From assembly GCA_001657325.1 (NCBI GenBank), contig LWRO01000012.1, positions 20,322 to 84,321 on the forward strand: a stretch of DNA of 64,000 bases, written 5' to 3'. Made by a program: the position numbers and the translations under genes. The notes beneath the pieces were generated by a model, which was given only the letters and a program-made list of their open reading frames with translations, made no database searches and was not told where the DNA came from. Shown here one piece after another: positions 31,419-42,299 of this stretch. This stretch comes from Geitlerinema sp. BBD 1991-9 (GTDB lineage: Bacteria; Cyanobacteriota; Cyanobacteriia; Cyanobacteriales; Geitlerinemataceae). The stretch's first letter is position 1. Each line of letters opens with the position of its first letter.

Positions 31419-31448
31419 GAAAAGGGGTACGCGGACGCACCCCTTTTC
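31419..31448 (-). terminator. Terminator of psaC
   Basis: On the minus strand, a 10-bp perfect stem GAAAAGGGGT/ACCCCTTTTC with a 10-nt loop, 33 bp past the psaC stop, ending in a TTTTC run. Confidence 0.7.
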
Positions 31449-31481
31449 AAGCCATCTGAAGTTCAGTTGAATTCCAGATTG

Positions 31482-31751
<270 letters not shown>

Positions 31752-31921
31752 TCAACGATTGGTTTTGATATCGACGAGAGCAGATCTGAAACAGCGGGCA
31801 AAATTGCCCAGCACTGACACAGATTAAGGGCTAGTTTATCCTGTCGTCCTTCCGACTCTGACAAAATGCTGCAAAACTTTAACAAAGTTGACATTTCCCA
31901 AGTCGAACGTCGCACTGTCGT

Positions 31922-32815
31922 TCACAAACCCAGCTTCTGGAGAACGGGGTGGGTGGAGACGACGTGTCGATCGAGTCCGAGTCGTTTGGGGTCGATATCG
32001 AGGGCTAGGGCAATAAGTTGGGGAAGATGCAACACGGGAAGCCCTAAGGTTTTCCCAACGACACGCTCGACTTCGGGTTGACGGGAATCGAGGTTCAGAT
32101 GGCACAGGGGACAGGGCGTCACCATGCAGTCTGCACCGGCTTCGATTGCAGATTGGATATGCATTCCAGCCATTTGAAAGGCTTGGTCGGTCGCGTAACT
32201 GGACAGGGGCCAGCCACAGCACTGAGTTCGCCCGGGATACTCGACCGGCGTTGCGCCGACGGTGTGAAATAGGTTTTCCAGAGATTGAGGATTGTAGGGA
32301 TCGTCGTAAGCTAAATGGGTTTGCGCTCGCAGGAGATAGCAACCGTAAAAGGCCGCGCATTTCAATCCGCTGAGTTTTCGGGTGATACGAGCCTGGAGTT
32401 GCTCTAAGCCGAAATCGGAGACGATCGCCCACAGCAAGTGTTTGACTTCCGTTGTCCCTCGATAGGGTGAACAATGTTCTTTGGCCAACAGTTCGTTGAC
32501 TCGATCGATATATTCGGGATTTTCGGTGTGGGCGGCTTTCAATCGATCGTCAACGCGCCCGATGACCCCTTGACAGGTGCTGCAATGGGTCAGTAAGGGT
32601 AACTTCAGATCTTCAGCCAGGGCGATGTTGCGGGCGTTGACCGTGTCTTCGAGGAGTTGTGATTCCTCTTTAAAGGTTCCGGAACCGCAACAGGCCGCGC
32701 GTTTGAGTTCGATGAGTTCGATATCGAGGGCAGTAGCAACGGCAGCAGTCGAGTCGTACAGTTCGCGACAAGCACCTTGTGCGACACAGCCGGGAAAGTA
32801 AGCGTATTGGAGCAT
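31922..32815 (-). CDS. Heterodisulfide reductase subunit B-like CCG-domain protein
   Basis: A 297-residue protein with two CCG (cysteine-rich) domains. The first has FPGC and CCGSGTF with a CSTCQG; the second has FYGCYLLRA, QCCGWPLSS and CPLCHLNL. This is the noncubane-cluster binding pattern of HdrB and of the SdhE/SdhC-like subunits of some archaeal and cyanobacterial succinate dehydrogenases. No HdrA, HdrC or Sdh gene is adjacent, so the partner is encoded elsewhere. Membrane-associated electron transfer is the likely role. It is upstream of, and on the same strand as, psaC, but 194 bp away, so probably separately transcribed. Confidence 0.85.
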   Translation of the reverse strand: MLQYAYFPGCVAQGACRELYDSTAAVATALDIELIELKRAACCGSGTFKEESQLLEDTVNARNIALAEDLKLPLLTHCSTCQGVIGRVDDRLKAAHTENPEYIDRVNELLAKEHCSPYRGTTEVKHLLWAIVSDFGLEQLQARITRKLSGLKCAAFYGCYLLRAQTHLAYDDPYNPQSLENLFHTVGATPVEYPGRTQCCGWPLSSYATDQAFQMAGMHIQSAIEAGADCMVTPCPLCHLNLDSRQPEVERVVGKTLGLPVLHLPQLIALALDIDPKRLGLDRHVVSTHPVLQKLGL

Positions 32816-32963
32816 AAATCAATTTACGATTTACGGTTTAGGATTTACGATTCAAAATAGCTTATGATTGCCGATCTGCCGCCTCAGTTCGTTACCTTGT
32901 CAGCTAAACTTGACTGAGTTCGTACAACAAGTTGGCACGAGCATCGACTTTTGAGCCGGCGCT

Positions 32964-33569
32964 TTATCCTTCTTTCTGTCGTTCCCACCAGTGATTGAGG
33001 GGATAGTAGATGGCGGGCGCCCAAAGACTACTCAGAATCGCTGAAGCGAGCGCGACTTGCTGGTAGTATTCCCAAATTTCTTCAATGGTGAAGAACGACT
33101 CACTTTCAGGTAAGCGCAAACTGTAAAAACTAAACTGAATGGCCGCGATCGTTTCAGCCAGAACAGACATTCCAAACACGATCAAAGAAACCGAAACAAA
33201 GTCTTCTTGAATGTAGCGCTGTTTCTGTAACCGTGCCGTCAGGATGCCAACGATCGCCAAACTCAAGGCTCGCGTGGGAACGTGAGCGCTCATTCCGTCT
33301 TGCAGCAAACCCAGTACGATGCCCGCAACTGCACCCTCCCACATCGATCGTTTCACACTCCACGCCACGACCCAAATCAACAGCCAATTGGGGGCAATAC
33401 CGAGCATTTCCATCCCAGGAAATCGCGTGGGCAACAGGAGCAGACACACAACGACGGAGGCAATCGTAACTGCCCAGTTTAACAGTTTGCGGGAGAGGGC
33501 GTGCCAACCCACCATCGATCGAGTATTTGCCATTGAAGATCGCCAGAACGATATCGATCGTCCTGTCAT
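32964..33569 (-). CDS. mreD: Rod-shape determining protein MreD
   Basis: A 201-residue multi-helix inner-membrane protein with the MreD pattern: WAVTIASVVVCLLLLPTRFPG, PNWLLIWVVAWSVKRSMWEG, GIVLGLLQDGMSA and LTARLQKQRYIQEDF. It links MreC to the cell-wall elongation machinery. It starts 3 bp after the mreC stop when the ATG at 33569 is used, with a weak GGA motif. An ATG at 33533 (MANTRSMVGW) gives a 189-residue form and is also possible. It is the last gene of mreB-mreC-mreD. Confidence 0.88.
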   Translation of the reverse strand: MTGRSISFWRSSMANTRSMVGWHALSRKLLNWAVTIASVVVCLLLLPTRFPGMEMLGIAPNWLLIWVVAWSVKRSMWEGAVAGIVLGLLQDGMSAHVPTRALSLAIVGILTARLQKQRYIQEDFVSVSLIVFGMSVLAETIAAIQFSFYSLRLPESESFFTIEEIWEYYQQVALASAILSSLWAPAIYYPLNHWWERQKEG

Positions 33570-33572
33570 TTA

Positions 33573-34382
33573 TTATTCCATTAAGTTCGTTTCGGCATCG
33601 GAATCGCCTTGGATGGGTTCCGCAGATTCGTCGGGAAGAGGTTTTGAAGGATTGGGGTAGATCGCAACCCACTCCAGAGAGCCGAGGGGAACTGAAAGTT
33701 CGATTTCCGCTTGAGGGGCGGGGCTGGCGTTGAGATTAACAGAGACCACCGTTCCCAGGGGGACTTTTGACGGGAAACGGGGGCTGTAGGTGGAGGTTGC
33801 AATGGCATCGCCTTCGCGCACGTCTGGGAGTTTCTCGAAGAACTCCATCACGGCGTGATTCGAGCCTTTGCCCCGAAGAACGCCCATGGCACGGCTTCGG
33901 CTGACTGTGACACCAACACGACTGCTCGCATCGCTAACCAGCAGGATACGACTGGTATTTTCCGTAACGCTGATGACGCGCCCGACCAGACCGCCTGAGG
34001 CCATGACGACGTAACTTTCTCGGATACCATCTTGACGACCGCGACCGAGGATAGCGTGTTGCCACCATCGATCGGAGCTACGACCGACAACGGGGGCAAA
34101 GATTGGTTCTCCTGTGCTTTGCGTTTTGTAGCTGAGTAAGTCTTTCAGGCGTTGATTTTCCCGCTCGACTTCTACCAGACGATGCTGCAACTCGGTCACG
34201 TGAGCGTTGACGAGTTCGTTTTGTCGGCTCGGATCTCCTTGGAAGGGGCGAGACAGTCGCTGGTAAAGTTCGAAGAGGATAGCTCCGTCAGTTTGTTTGA
34301 AGGCAAAGGCAGCGCCCACTGACAAAGCGACTAAAAAGGTTAGCGTTCCGTACCGTTCCCACCAGCGACGCAAAACGTACAA
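33573..34382 (-). CDS. mreC: Rod-shape determining protein MreC
   Basis: A 269-residue protein with one N-terminal transmembrane helix (about 12-30, YGTLTFLVALSVGAAFAF). A coiled coil follows (about 55-85, NAHVTELQHRLVEVERENQR), then the two beta domains of MreC: APVVGRSSDRWWQHAILGRG, VMASGGLVGRVISVTENTSR and the family-typical V-R-E-GDAIATS region. It is periplasmic and scaffolds the elongasome between MreB/MreD and penicillin-binding proteins. The C-terminal 25 residues are acidic. It starts 12 bp after mreB and overlaps nothing. Confidence 0.93.
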   Translation of the reverse strand: MYVLRRWWERYGTLTFLVALSVGAAFAFKQTDGAILFELYQRLSRPFQGDPSRQNELVNAHVTELQHRLVEVERENQRLKDLLSYKTQSTGEPIFAPVVGRSSDRWWQHAILGRGRQDGIRESYVVMASGGLVGRVISVTENTSRILLVSDASSRVGVTVSRSRAMGVLRGKGSNHAVMEFFEKLPDVREGDAIATSTYSPRFPSKVPLGTVVSVNLNASPAPQAEIELSVPLGSLEWVAIYPNPSKPLPDESAEPIQGDSDAETNLME

Positions 34383-34394
34383 GGTTATTTTCTC

Positions 34395-35444
<1,050 letters not shown>

Positions 35445-35655
35445 CTACGTCCTCCCAGCTCGAATACGCTTGTTTACGAGGAAATCACAAAAGTTTACGA
35501 TTACCGAGGTGGATTCTATATCGTTTTGTTCGTTCCGTCTAGTCCATTGGAACATTATATTGACTTCGCGGAAGTCGCGTTCCGATGAAAATGCAACAAT
35601 TCGATCGAATGAGGGATAATACAAGTTGAAGTTTCGTTCAACTCACTGGAGGTCT

Positions 35656-36021
35656 ATGAGTCTCAACGTGGTGACGCTGGTCGGACGAGCGGGGGCCGAT
35701 CCGGATTCTCGCTACTTCGAGTCCGGTAATGTCGTTTGTAATTTTCCCCTTGCTGTCGATCGAGGATCTCGCAGGGACGATAAACCAGATTGGTTTAACT
35801 TGGAAATTTGGGGGAAAACGGCGGAGATCGCGATGAACTACGTGCGTAAAGGGAGTCTTGTCGGTATTAAGGGATCGCTCAAGTTTGAATATTGGCAAGA
35901 TCGCAATACAGGAGCTGAGAGATCGAAACCTGTGATTCGCGTCGATCGTTTGCATCTTCTCGGCTCGAAGCAAGATCGCGATACGAGTATGGCAAACACG
36001 TTTGAAGACGACGAGTTTTAA
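35656..36021 (+). CDS. ssb: Single-stranded DNA-binding protein
   Basis: A 121-residue protein starting at 35656 with GGAGG 4 bp before the ATG (the longer in-frame start 30 bp upstream lacks an RBS). The OB fold is clear: VVTLVGRAGADPDSRYFESG, DWFNLEIWGKTAEIAMNYV, GSLVGIKGSLKFEYW. The C-terminus ends DDEF rather than the classical acidic DDDIPF tip, but is still acidic. It is shorter than E. coli SSB, as usual for cyanobacteria. It is followed after 6 bp by the GUN4-domain gene, forming an operon. Confidence 0.92.
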   Translation: MSLNVVTLVGRAGADPDSRYFESGNVVCNFPLAVDRGSRRDDKPDWFNLEIWGKTAEIAMNYVRKGSLVGIKGSLKFEYWQDRNTGAERSKPVIRVDRLHLLGSKQDRDTSMANTFEDDEF

Positions 36022-36027
36022 CGGCCA

Positions 36028-36819
36028 ATGTCTGTTTGTCCCATCTGCGAAACGCCTTACTCGGAGGCGATCGATCGATGTGTGGTCTGTGGGTGGGACT
36101 TAACGTCGGAATCGATCGAGGCGCTCTCTCGTCAACCGACTCATCGGGATTGGGTGAGGGAAATTTGGCAACAGCGACAGTCTCTCATTTCTTCCCAGTC
36201 TCTCCTCGAAGACCGACTGACTGACCTTGAAAGGAAACTGGATTGGATCTCATACAATCTAGGACGGGTGGATTTGGAGCGAATCGATCGAACCCTCTCA
36301 GAAATTGCACTTTGGTTGGGAACGGGTGACAGCGAAATTTCGTTAGATTCGGAAGCTGGCATCGATTACCGTCCGTTAAAAGTGTTTTTGGAAACACAAC
36401 GCTGGCGAGAGGCAGATCTCAAAACGTGGGAAATTGTGCTGTTAGTCGCACAACGGGAGTTTCAAGGGTGGTTGCGCCTTGAGGATATTGAAGCGTTTCC
36501 CACAACAGATATTGACACGATAAATAATTTGTGGTACGCAAACAGCGACGGGCGCTTTGGGTTGAGCGTACAAGGGGAAATTTGGCGAGAAAGCGGCGAA
36601 AATTACAGTGATTTTTGCGATCGAGTGGGCTGGCGCGTCGCTGGTAATTGGAAGTATTACGACGATCTAACCTTCGATCTCAAGGCTCCACTGGGACATC
36701 TTCCCCTCTTAGCATGGCGGAAACGTGCTTGCTATGGAATGGGAGGTTGTACGGCCTCTGAAGGTTTGGCAGCTTTTACAGTGAAAAGTGAAGAGTACTC
36801 GGAGGGACAGGGGAGATAA
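36028..36819 (+). CDS. GUN4-domain protein with N-terminal zinc-ribbon
   Basis: A 263-residue protein. Residues about 3-24 form a rubredoxin-like zinc ribbon (CPICETPYSEAIDRCVVCGW). A coiled coil follows (about 55-95). Residues about 110-240 are a GUN4 domain: LKVFLETQRWREADLKTWEI, FPTTDIDTINNLWYANSDGR, FGLSVQGEIW and PLGHLPLLAWRK. Classical Gun4 binds protoporphyrin and activates magnesium chelatase. Cyanobacteria also carry divergent GUN4 fusions with unclear roles. The zinc ribbon and coiled coil suggest a regulatory variant. It is co-transcribed with ssb, with a gap of 6 bp. Porphyrin binding is inference. Confidence 0.8.
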   Translation: MSVCPICETPYSEAIDRCVVCGWDLTSESIEALSRQPTHRDWVREIWQQRQSLISSQSLLEDRLTDLERKLDWISYNLGRVDLERIDRTLSEIALWLGTGDSEISLDSEAGIDYRPLKVFLETQRWREADLKTWEIVLLVAQREFQGWLRLEDIEAFPTTDIDTINNLWYANSDGRFGLSVQGEIWRESGENYSDFCDRVGWRVAGNWKYYDDLTFDLKAPLGHLPLLAWRKRACYGMGGCTASEGLAAFTVKSEEYSEGQGR

Positions 36820-36875
36820 AGGAGATACGAACAATCGCAAATCGTCAATGGGTTCAATTGTAAATCGGTTCGTCA

Positions 36876-38039
36876 ATGGCAAATCCTTATCGTTGGATTG
36901 AAAAATCGTTAAAGACAATTCACAAAGCGAATTGGTATCGATCGACTCAGACGATTTCCGGGCGATCGGGTGCAGAAATCCAGATGGGAGATCGAACCTT
37001 TGTTAACTTTGCTAGTAACGATTATCTCGGTTTGGCAGGAGACGATCGACTGATTGAAGCCGCCGTTGCCGCGACGCGAGAATACGGAACGGGAAGTACT
37101 GGATCGCGTTTGTTGAGCGGACATCGCCCCTTACACCGTGAGTTGGAACGATCGATCGCTGACTTCAAGCAAACGGAAGATGCCATCGTTTTCAGTTCGG
37201 GATATTTAGCGAATTTAGGCTCGATCGTCGTTTTGGTCGATCGACGCGATCTGATTCTCGCCGATGCGTACAACCATTCCAGTCTTAAAAACGGTGCAAT
37301 TCTCTCGGGTGCGAAGATTGTCGAATACGCTCATAACGACTTACAGGATTTAACCGCCAAGCTCGAACAATTGAGATCCCACTCTCGTCGCTGTCTGATC
37401 CTCACCGATAGCGTGTTTAGCATGGACGGCGATCTCTGCGAGCTTCCCCAGTTGCTCGACCTTGCCGATCGATTTGAATGTATGCTCCTGATCGACGAAG
37501 CTCACGGAACGGGTGTATTCGGCGATCGCGGATCGGGTTGTGTCGAATATTTCAGTTGTCGAGATCGACCCCTTATCCAAATGGGAACTCTCAGTAAAGC
37601 TTTGGGAAGTCTCGGGGGTTACGTTGCTGGATCGGCCAGCTTGGTGGATTTCCTACGAAATCGCGCCCCCAGTTGGATTTACACCACAGGACTCTCCCCG
37701 GCAGATACGGCGGCGGCGTTGCAAGCGATTGAAATCGTTCGATCGGAACCCGAACGACGGGCAAAGCTTTGGGAAAACGTCGAGTCCCTCAAATGCCGTC
37801 TCGCAGCAACTCTTCCACCCCATTTTGAGTTACTTCCCTCTAACTCGCCGATTCTCTGCATACAGGTCAAAGATGCGGCGATGGTTTTAGCTGCGGGGAC
37901 GAGGTTACGAGAAATGGGCTTGTTTGTCTCTGCTGTCCGTCCTCCCACAGTACCGACAAGTCGGTTGCGAATCACGCTGATGGCGACTCACCAACCTCAA
38001 CACCTCGATCGATTGGTTGAAGGACTGTCTTGTCTCTAA
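36876..38039 (+). CDS. bioF: 8-amino-7-oxononanoate synthase
   Basis: A 387-residue PLP enzyme of the alpha-oxoamine synthase family. It condenses pimeloyl-ACP/CoA with alanine in biotin synthesis. Visible features are [29 protein letters not shown], the [10 protein letters not shown] Asp loop and the PLP lysine in [16 protein letters not shown]. Length and ends agree with BioF. No other bio genes lie beside it, as is common in cyanobacteria. It follows the GUN4 gene by 56 bp on the same strand. A kbl-type relative is less likely given the overall match to BioF. Confidence 0.92.
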   Translation: MANPYRWIEKSLKTIHKANWYRSTQTISGRSGAEIQMGDRTFVNFASNDYLGLAGDDRLIEAAVAATREYGTGSTGSRLLSGHRPLHRELERSIADFKQTEDAIVFSSGYLANLGSIVVLVDRRDLILADAYNHSSLKNGAILSGAKIVEYAHNDLQDLTAKLEQLRSHSRRCLILTDSVFSMDGDLCELPQLLDLADRFECMLLIDEAHGTGVFGDRGSGCVEYFSCRDRPLIQMGTLSKALGSLGGYVAGSASLVDFLRNRAPSWIYTTGLSPADTAAALQAIEIVRSEPERRAKLWENVESLKCRLAATLPPHFELLPSNSPILCIQVKDAAMVLAAGTRLREMGLFVSAVRPPTVPTSRLRITLMATHQPQHLDRLVEGLSCL

Positions 38040-38983
38040 ACCTCTTTCCCACACTTTTTCTAACTCTCTGTGAGGTTTAGAGTTGTGGTCGATCGAAGAA
38101 ATCGGCATTCTGTCAGCTTCAGTTCAGACGAACGGGGCGAGACATCAATTTATCTTTGTGACCTAACTCACATAAAATTGTGTTCGAGATCGCAGGTTGC
38201 AACGTCCTTTATCGATAAGATTATTGTACGGAATGCCACGTTCTGTTACAGGACTTTTGAAAGGTTAGCTTTTTTTATAAAATCTTAATAATATGCGACA
38301 ATGTTACGCAAACGAGATCGGGAAATATCTCTATTGCTCCCAGATTTGTCCGTTTGCTGTTAAGTTTAAATTAAATACCTCAGCCCATCTCAAAACGACT
38401 GTGTAAGATAAAAACACGAACTTTCAGGAGGAATTGCATCTTCGGTAAAATGCGATCCTTCTCAAAATTCAAACTCAAAAGGAGTACATTTTAGCTTTGC
38501 AAAAACATAAAAATTAGAGTCTGAAACCCTTGCTCTCTAGCATGGATTTACATTTTTGAGAGGCACATCTCAAAAGCGTCATAAGTCTGGTGCTTCTTCT
38601 CGATTAAAACTTCAAGGTCAATCTGACCGACATTTGGAGATCGATAACAGCTCGACCTAGAGAACTAAGGGGACATTTAACAACCGCCACTTGTGACATT
38701 GAATATTGTAATATTTGGCAACTTTGTCGTTTAGAAATGACTTAACCCTCGAACAATGCTTCAGCTTTAACGATCGGCAATTTCATCAATGTCAGGTATT
38801 ATTTTTATATGGTCATGTATTTTCAAGTGCAATTCTACCCTGAGGCGAAATTTAAATTTCAGAGATGCTAGGCTGTTGTGGAGCTTTGTTAGTGAGCTTC
38901 GCACAACTCATAGCACCCAAGACGCAGACTGTTTATTGAGTTAGAGGACATTTCCTCTCAAGCGTAAAGTAACGGAAAACGTT
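38040..38983. other. Long intergenic region, about 940 bp
   Basis: AT-rich sequence between bioF and the PatA-like regulator gene. Open frames are short and without family character. It contains many A/T tracts and no obvious palindrome or terminator. A leader or small RNA upstream of the regulator gene is possible but not supported by any motif I can identify. Confidence 0.4.
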
Positions 38984-40207
38984 ATGAGCCATTCGACTCC
39001 TATTCCCGACACTCATTGCTCCTCAGCTAACCGCAACCGCCGTGCGAGTCACAAAAGTAAGATGTCGAGTGCTATCGAAATCATTTCAGTCAGTAGTCAA
39101 CAGCACTTTTCAGGAAAGCTGGAAATTACAGCATCGGATCGAAGTTGGAGTTTGTACTATCGCCTCGGTCGTCTCGTGTGGGTTTCAGGGGGAGTCCATC
39201 CATTACGACGTTGGCGGCGGGCAATTTCCCTAGTGTGTCCTCAGTTGGATTTGAGCCGTTTGAGCCTGCGCAAAACAGATCTCGAGCCGATGTGGGAATA
39301 TAACGTGTTGCGTGTTTTGCTCGAGCGCAAGCAGATCGATCGAGAAAGCATTCAAGCAGTTATTTCTCACTGTGCCGTTGAAGTTTTGTTCGATATCTTA
39401 CAGGCCTCACAAATAGAGGTGCTTCAAAGTGTTGAGGATACCAGCCAAACATTGACTGAATCGTTGACCCTCTTAAAAGTCTCAGAGGTTCTCGCCCAAG
39501 CTCAAAGCCAATGGAACGATTGGTTGGAGGCGGGCTTATCTGAGAAGTCACCTGATGCGGCACCGACAATTTGCAATGCTCGAGCGTTGAAAAGTCGAAC
39601 GTCCGAGAAAGCCTATCGCAGGATTTCTGTATTAGCAAACGGTCGCAATACCCTCCGCGATCTGGCCGTGACGCTCAAACAGGATGTACTGCGCTTGGCA
39701 CAATCATTACTTTCTTATCTGAAACGGAAAGATATCGAACTGGTGAACGTCCCCGATTTGGGGCCGGTTAAACCGGGGAAATCCTCGAACCTCGACGACA
39801 GCGATAACTCCTCTGTACAATCGGACACGCTGCTGATCGCCTGTATCGACGATAGCCTTCAAAACTGTAAGATTCTCGAGACGATCGTCAAAGCTGAAGG
39901 ATATCGTTTTTGTTACGTGACCGATCCGTTGCAAGCCCTTCCGATGCTGATCGAACGCAAGCCGGATGTCATCTTTTTAGATTTAATGATGCCTGTGGTT
40001 AACGGTTACGAAATCTGCGCTCAAATTCGTCGAGTCTCAGCGTTACAGAACGTTCCGGTGATCGTTCTGACGAGCCAAGATGGATTAGTCGATCGAATGC
40101 GGGCGAAAATCGTCAAAGCATCGGGCTTTTTATCGAAACCCATCGATCCGGAAAAGGTCTTGCAGAAGATTGTGAGTTTACGACCGGCAACCTCGAACGA
40201 TTGCTAA
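38984..40207 (+). CDS. PatA/PixG-type response regulator
   Basis: A 407-residue protein. Residues about 25-260 are the PATAN region (ISVSSQQHFSGKLEITASDR, WSLYYRLGRLVWVSGGVHPL), the N-terminal module of PatA, PixG, PilG and TaxP1. Residues about 283-400 are a receiver domain with acid pocket IDDS, phospho-acceptor Asp in DVIFLDLMMPVVNG, and the late Lys in GFLSKPID. In relatives it acts with CheY-like partners in pili-based motility, phototaxis or heterocyst patterning. No pixH/cheY neighbour is present, so it is an orphan. The start is uncertain: MSHSTPI at 38984 or MSSAIEI at 39062. Confidence 0.88.
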   Translation: MSHSTPIPDTHCSSANRNRRASHKSKMSSAIEIISVSSQQHFSGKLEITASDRSWSLYYRLGRLVWVSGGVHPLRRWRRAISLVCPQLDLSRLSLRKTDLEPMWEYNVLRVLLERKQIDRESIQAVISHCAVEVLFDILQASQIEVLQSVEDTSQTLTESLTLLKVSEVLAQAQSQWNDWLEAGLSEKSPDAAPTICNARALKSRTSEKAYRRISVLANGRNTLRDLAVTLKQDVLRLAQSLLSYLKRKDIELVNVPDLGPVKPGKSSNLDDSDNSSVQSDTLLIACIDDSLQNCKILETIVKAEGYRFCYVTDPLQALPMLIERKPDVIFLDLMMPVVNGYEICAQIRRVSALQNVPVIVLTSQDGLVDRMRAKIVKASGFLSKPIDPEKVLQKIVSLRPATSNDC

Positions 40208-40216
40208 AAAGAATTG

Positions 40217-41026
40217 CTAAATTCGATTGGCTGCAGCGAGTGCAGTCAACAAGCACAATAACAACGCTTCTGTCCATTCGACGACTGCACCATAGGTGTC
40301 TCCGGTATGTCCGCCGAGTCTGGCGTTCAACCAAGCACCGGTTAAGACGGCGATCGAACTACCGCCGAGTGCCATTCCAATCCCAAAAAGCCATCGATCG
40401 GGCGTTAGCAGAATTTGTATGATACTCAATCCCAGTAAGAGGAGTCCACCGGGAATCAAGTCCACGGCCGATCGAATAGACGCTTTGTGAATTGCACCTT
40501 TCCCCGACGGTCGAAGGTAGGGATAGCGCACGATCGCCACGACTTGCCCCCAACGTCCCCACCCACAAGCGGCCATTAAGGCCAAAGTTCGATCGACGGA
40601 TAAATCGGCCAGGGCAACAGTTTTAAGTAGAACGATGGCAATTGCAGCCATCGCCCCAAACGCCCCCACCACGCTATCTCGCATCACCGCTAATCGACGT
40701 TGGGGGTCAGGCACTGCAAGGCCGTCGGCCGTATCGATGGCACCATCAAGATGGAGACCGCCTGTCACGGCAATCGCGATCGCCACGACGGCCGCACTTC
40801 TCGTGAGAACTGGCATTCCCAGTTCCGCCAAAGTCCAATCGATCGAGCCGAGCATCCCACCGATTAACAAACCGACGAGGGGGGCAAAACGTGCCATTCC
40901 GTTAAAGTCGAGGGTCCAAGTCGGCGGAATCGGCAAACACGTATAAAAGGCAACGGCGGCAGCGAACACTCGTCCTTGACCGAGCCAAAATCGAACGTGA
41001 AATTTAGAAAATCGACGATCTCCCAT
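40217..41026 (-). CDS. cobS: Adenosylcobinamide-GDP ribazoletransferase (cobalamin synthase)
   Basis: A 269-residue integral membrane protein. The CobS block [17 protein letters not shown] and the following [20 protein letters not shown] are diagnostic, and several hydrophobic helices follow. It joins adenosylcobinamide-GDP and alpha-ribazole in the last step of (pseudo)cobalamin synthesis. It is convergent with the PatA-like gene, with only 9 bp between the stops. Confidence 0.95.
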   Translation of the reverse strand: MGDRRFSKFHVRFWLGQGRVFAAAVAFYTCLPIPPTWTLDFNGMARFAPLVGLLIGGMLGSIDWTLAELGMPVLTRSAAVVAIAIAVTGGLHLDGAIDTADGLAVPDPQRRLAVMRDSVVGAFGAMAAIAIVLLKTVALADLSVDRTLALMAACGWGRWGQVVAIVRYPYLRPSGKGAIHKASIRSAVDLIPGGLLLLGLSIIQILLTPDRWLFGIGMALGGSSIAVLTGAWLNARLGGHTGDTYGAVVEWTEALLLCLLTALAAANRI

Positions 41027-41218
41027 ACAAATTTTAAATTTCAGTTATTTGACGGATTTCGCAACCTGGATATCTATGCCAAGATTGTATCGAGACATCG
41101 ATCGTTCAATTGCGAATTTCGCCTTTCCTCGATATCCCCCCTATCTCTGCAGCTCGCTCCAAAGCCATCTATCTGAAGCCAGCAAAGGGACACCGTACAC
41201 CCCATTTACGTCAGTTCC

Positions 41219-41686
41219 ATGATTGACCGTTCATCCGATACCCGAATGCCTGCCCCCTGCATTATCGAGACCGGTATCATCGTCAACAAGCGCGATATGC
41301 TGCGTTTACTCGGCGATCTCAATCAGGTGCGCTACATCTACGTTGAAGACGGCCAACCCTGCAATCGGGGAGATGCCTACGTTGTGGATGTGTTTGCCGA
41401 TCCGCATCAATCGACGATGCTCGCCAACCACGCACTCTATCTGAACGTTTACAGTTTCGATTATTTAGAACTGAAGCAAAATAGTCGATCTCGCACCTAT
41501 TTTGATTTGGTTCAAGAAAATCGGCAGTTGCGCTTGATTCCCACCGATCCTCTACTCAGTAATCGGGTCAGTTCTGACTTGAGTGACGACACGATCGAAT
41601 CAGTTTTAGCTCAAGTGATTTCGGCCAAATTAGACGCTCAAATCGACGACGAAATCGATTTTGACGATGAGGAAACGACCGGATGA
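41219..41686 (+). CDS. Conserved cyanobacterial protein of unknown function
   Basis: A 155-residue acidic protein. I do not recognise a characterised family. It begins around MPAPCIIETGIIVNKRDMLR, has a mixed alpha/beta middle (RYIYVEDGQPCNRGDAYVVD; STMLANHALYLNVYSFDYLE) and ends in an Asp/Glu-rich tail. The even alpha/beta pattern and coding quality argue that it is real. The start may be 41219 or the ATG 27 bp downstream, and no clear RBS decides. It is convergent with dtd, with a gap of 21 bp. Confidence 0.7.
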   Translation: MIDRSSDTRMPAPCIIETGIIVNKRDMLRLLGDLNQVRYIYVEDGQPCNRGDAYVVDVFADPHQSTMLANHALYLNVYSFDYLELKQNSRSRTYFDLVQENRQLRLIPTDPLLSNRVSSDLSDDTIESVLAQVISAKLDAQIDDEIDFDDEETTG

Positions 41687-41707
41687 CGCGATCGCCTTAG
41701 AATCTCC

Positions 41708-42184
41708 TCACCGGTTTATCGACTCACCGCCCGTCCTCTCGCGTTCCAAGATGAGAGTAACTGGCCCGTCGTTCTCGATCGAAATCTCCATCATTGCGCC
41801 GAATTCGCCAGTTTGAACGTGCAAGCCACTTTGTTCGAGTTTTTCGACAAATCGATCGAATAGCATTTTAGCTGGGTTGGGAGCGGCCGATCGATCGAAG
41901 GACGGACGGCGACCCTTGCGACAATCACCGTACAAGGTAAACTGGCTCACCACGAGAAGCTCGCCGCCGATTTCCTCGATCGATTTTTCCCAGCGACCGT
42001 TTCCGTTCTCCTCAGCCGGGAACAGGCGCAAACTCAAGCATTTTCGCGCCATCCAGTCGAGTTCGGCTTCGGTATCTGTATCCGCAATTCCCACCAGGAG
42101 ATTTAGCCCCCGATCTATCTTTCCCACTAAACGACCAGAAACGATCGCTCGGGAAGATTTTACTCTTTGTAAAACAACACGCAT
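41708..42184 (-). CDS. dtd: D-aminoacyl-tRNA deacylase
   Basis: A 158-residue protein starting [13 protein letters not shown], as DTD proteins do. It has the catalytic [17 protein letters not shown] block and the C-terminal [10 protein letters not shown] motif (Gly-cisPro type pocket). It hydrolyses D-amino acids and glycine from mischarged tRNAs. It is slightly longer than typical (145-150). It is a single gene. Heptad repeats begin right at its 5' end, inside the last bases upstream of the start. Confidence 0.95.
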   Translation of the reverse strand: MRVVLQRVKSSRAIVSGRLVGKIDRGLNLLVGIADTDTEAELDWMARKCLSLRLFPAEENGNGRWEKSIEEIGGELLVVSQFTLYGDCRKGRRPSFDRSAAPNPAKMLFDRFVEKLEQSGLHVQTGEFGAMMEISIENDGPVTLILERERTGGESINR

Positions 42185-42188
42185 TTTA

Positions 42189-42252
42189 CAGTGAACAGTG
42201 AGCAGTGAACAGTGAGCAGTGAAGGGGCGAACCGCCAGGTTCGCCCCTTTTT
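42189..42252. repeat. Heptad repeats followed by a GC-rich hairpin
   Basis: Five units of CAGTGAA/CAGTGAG (42189-42223), then GGGGCGAACC, loop GCCA, GGTTCGCCCC (42224-42247) and TTTTT. The hairpin has a terminator shape reading rightward, although no rightward gene ends here. A similar GGGCGAAC/GTTCGCCC hairpin is at 45653-45671, so it may be a dispersed palindrome. Confidence 0.7.
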
Positions 42253-42299
42253 AGGGTCGGCCCAAATTGCATTCTCGTCTCAATTCAGCCAAAACTGAG

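Noticed and set aside
42224-42252. Hairpin plus T run as the terminator of the CobW-type gene
   Set aside because: The T run is on the wrong side for that leftward gene. It is better treated as a dispersed palindrome or an orphan terminator.
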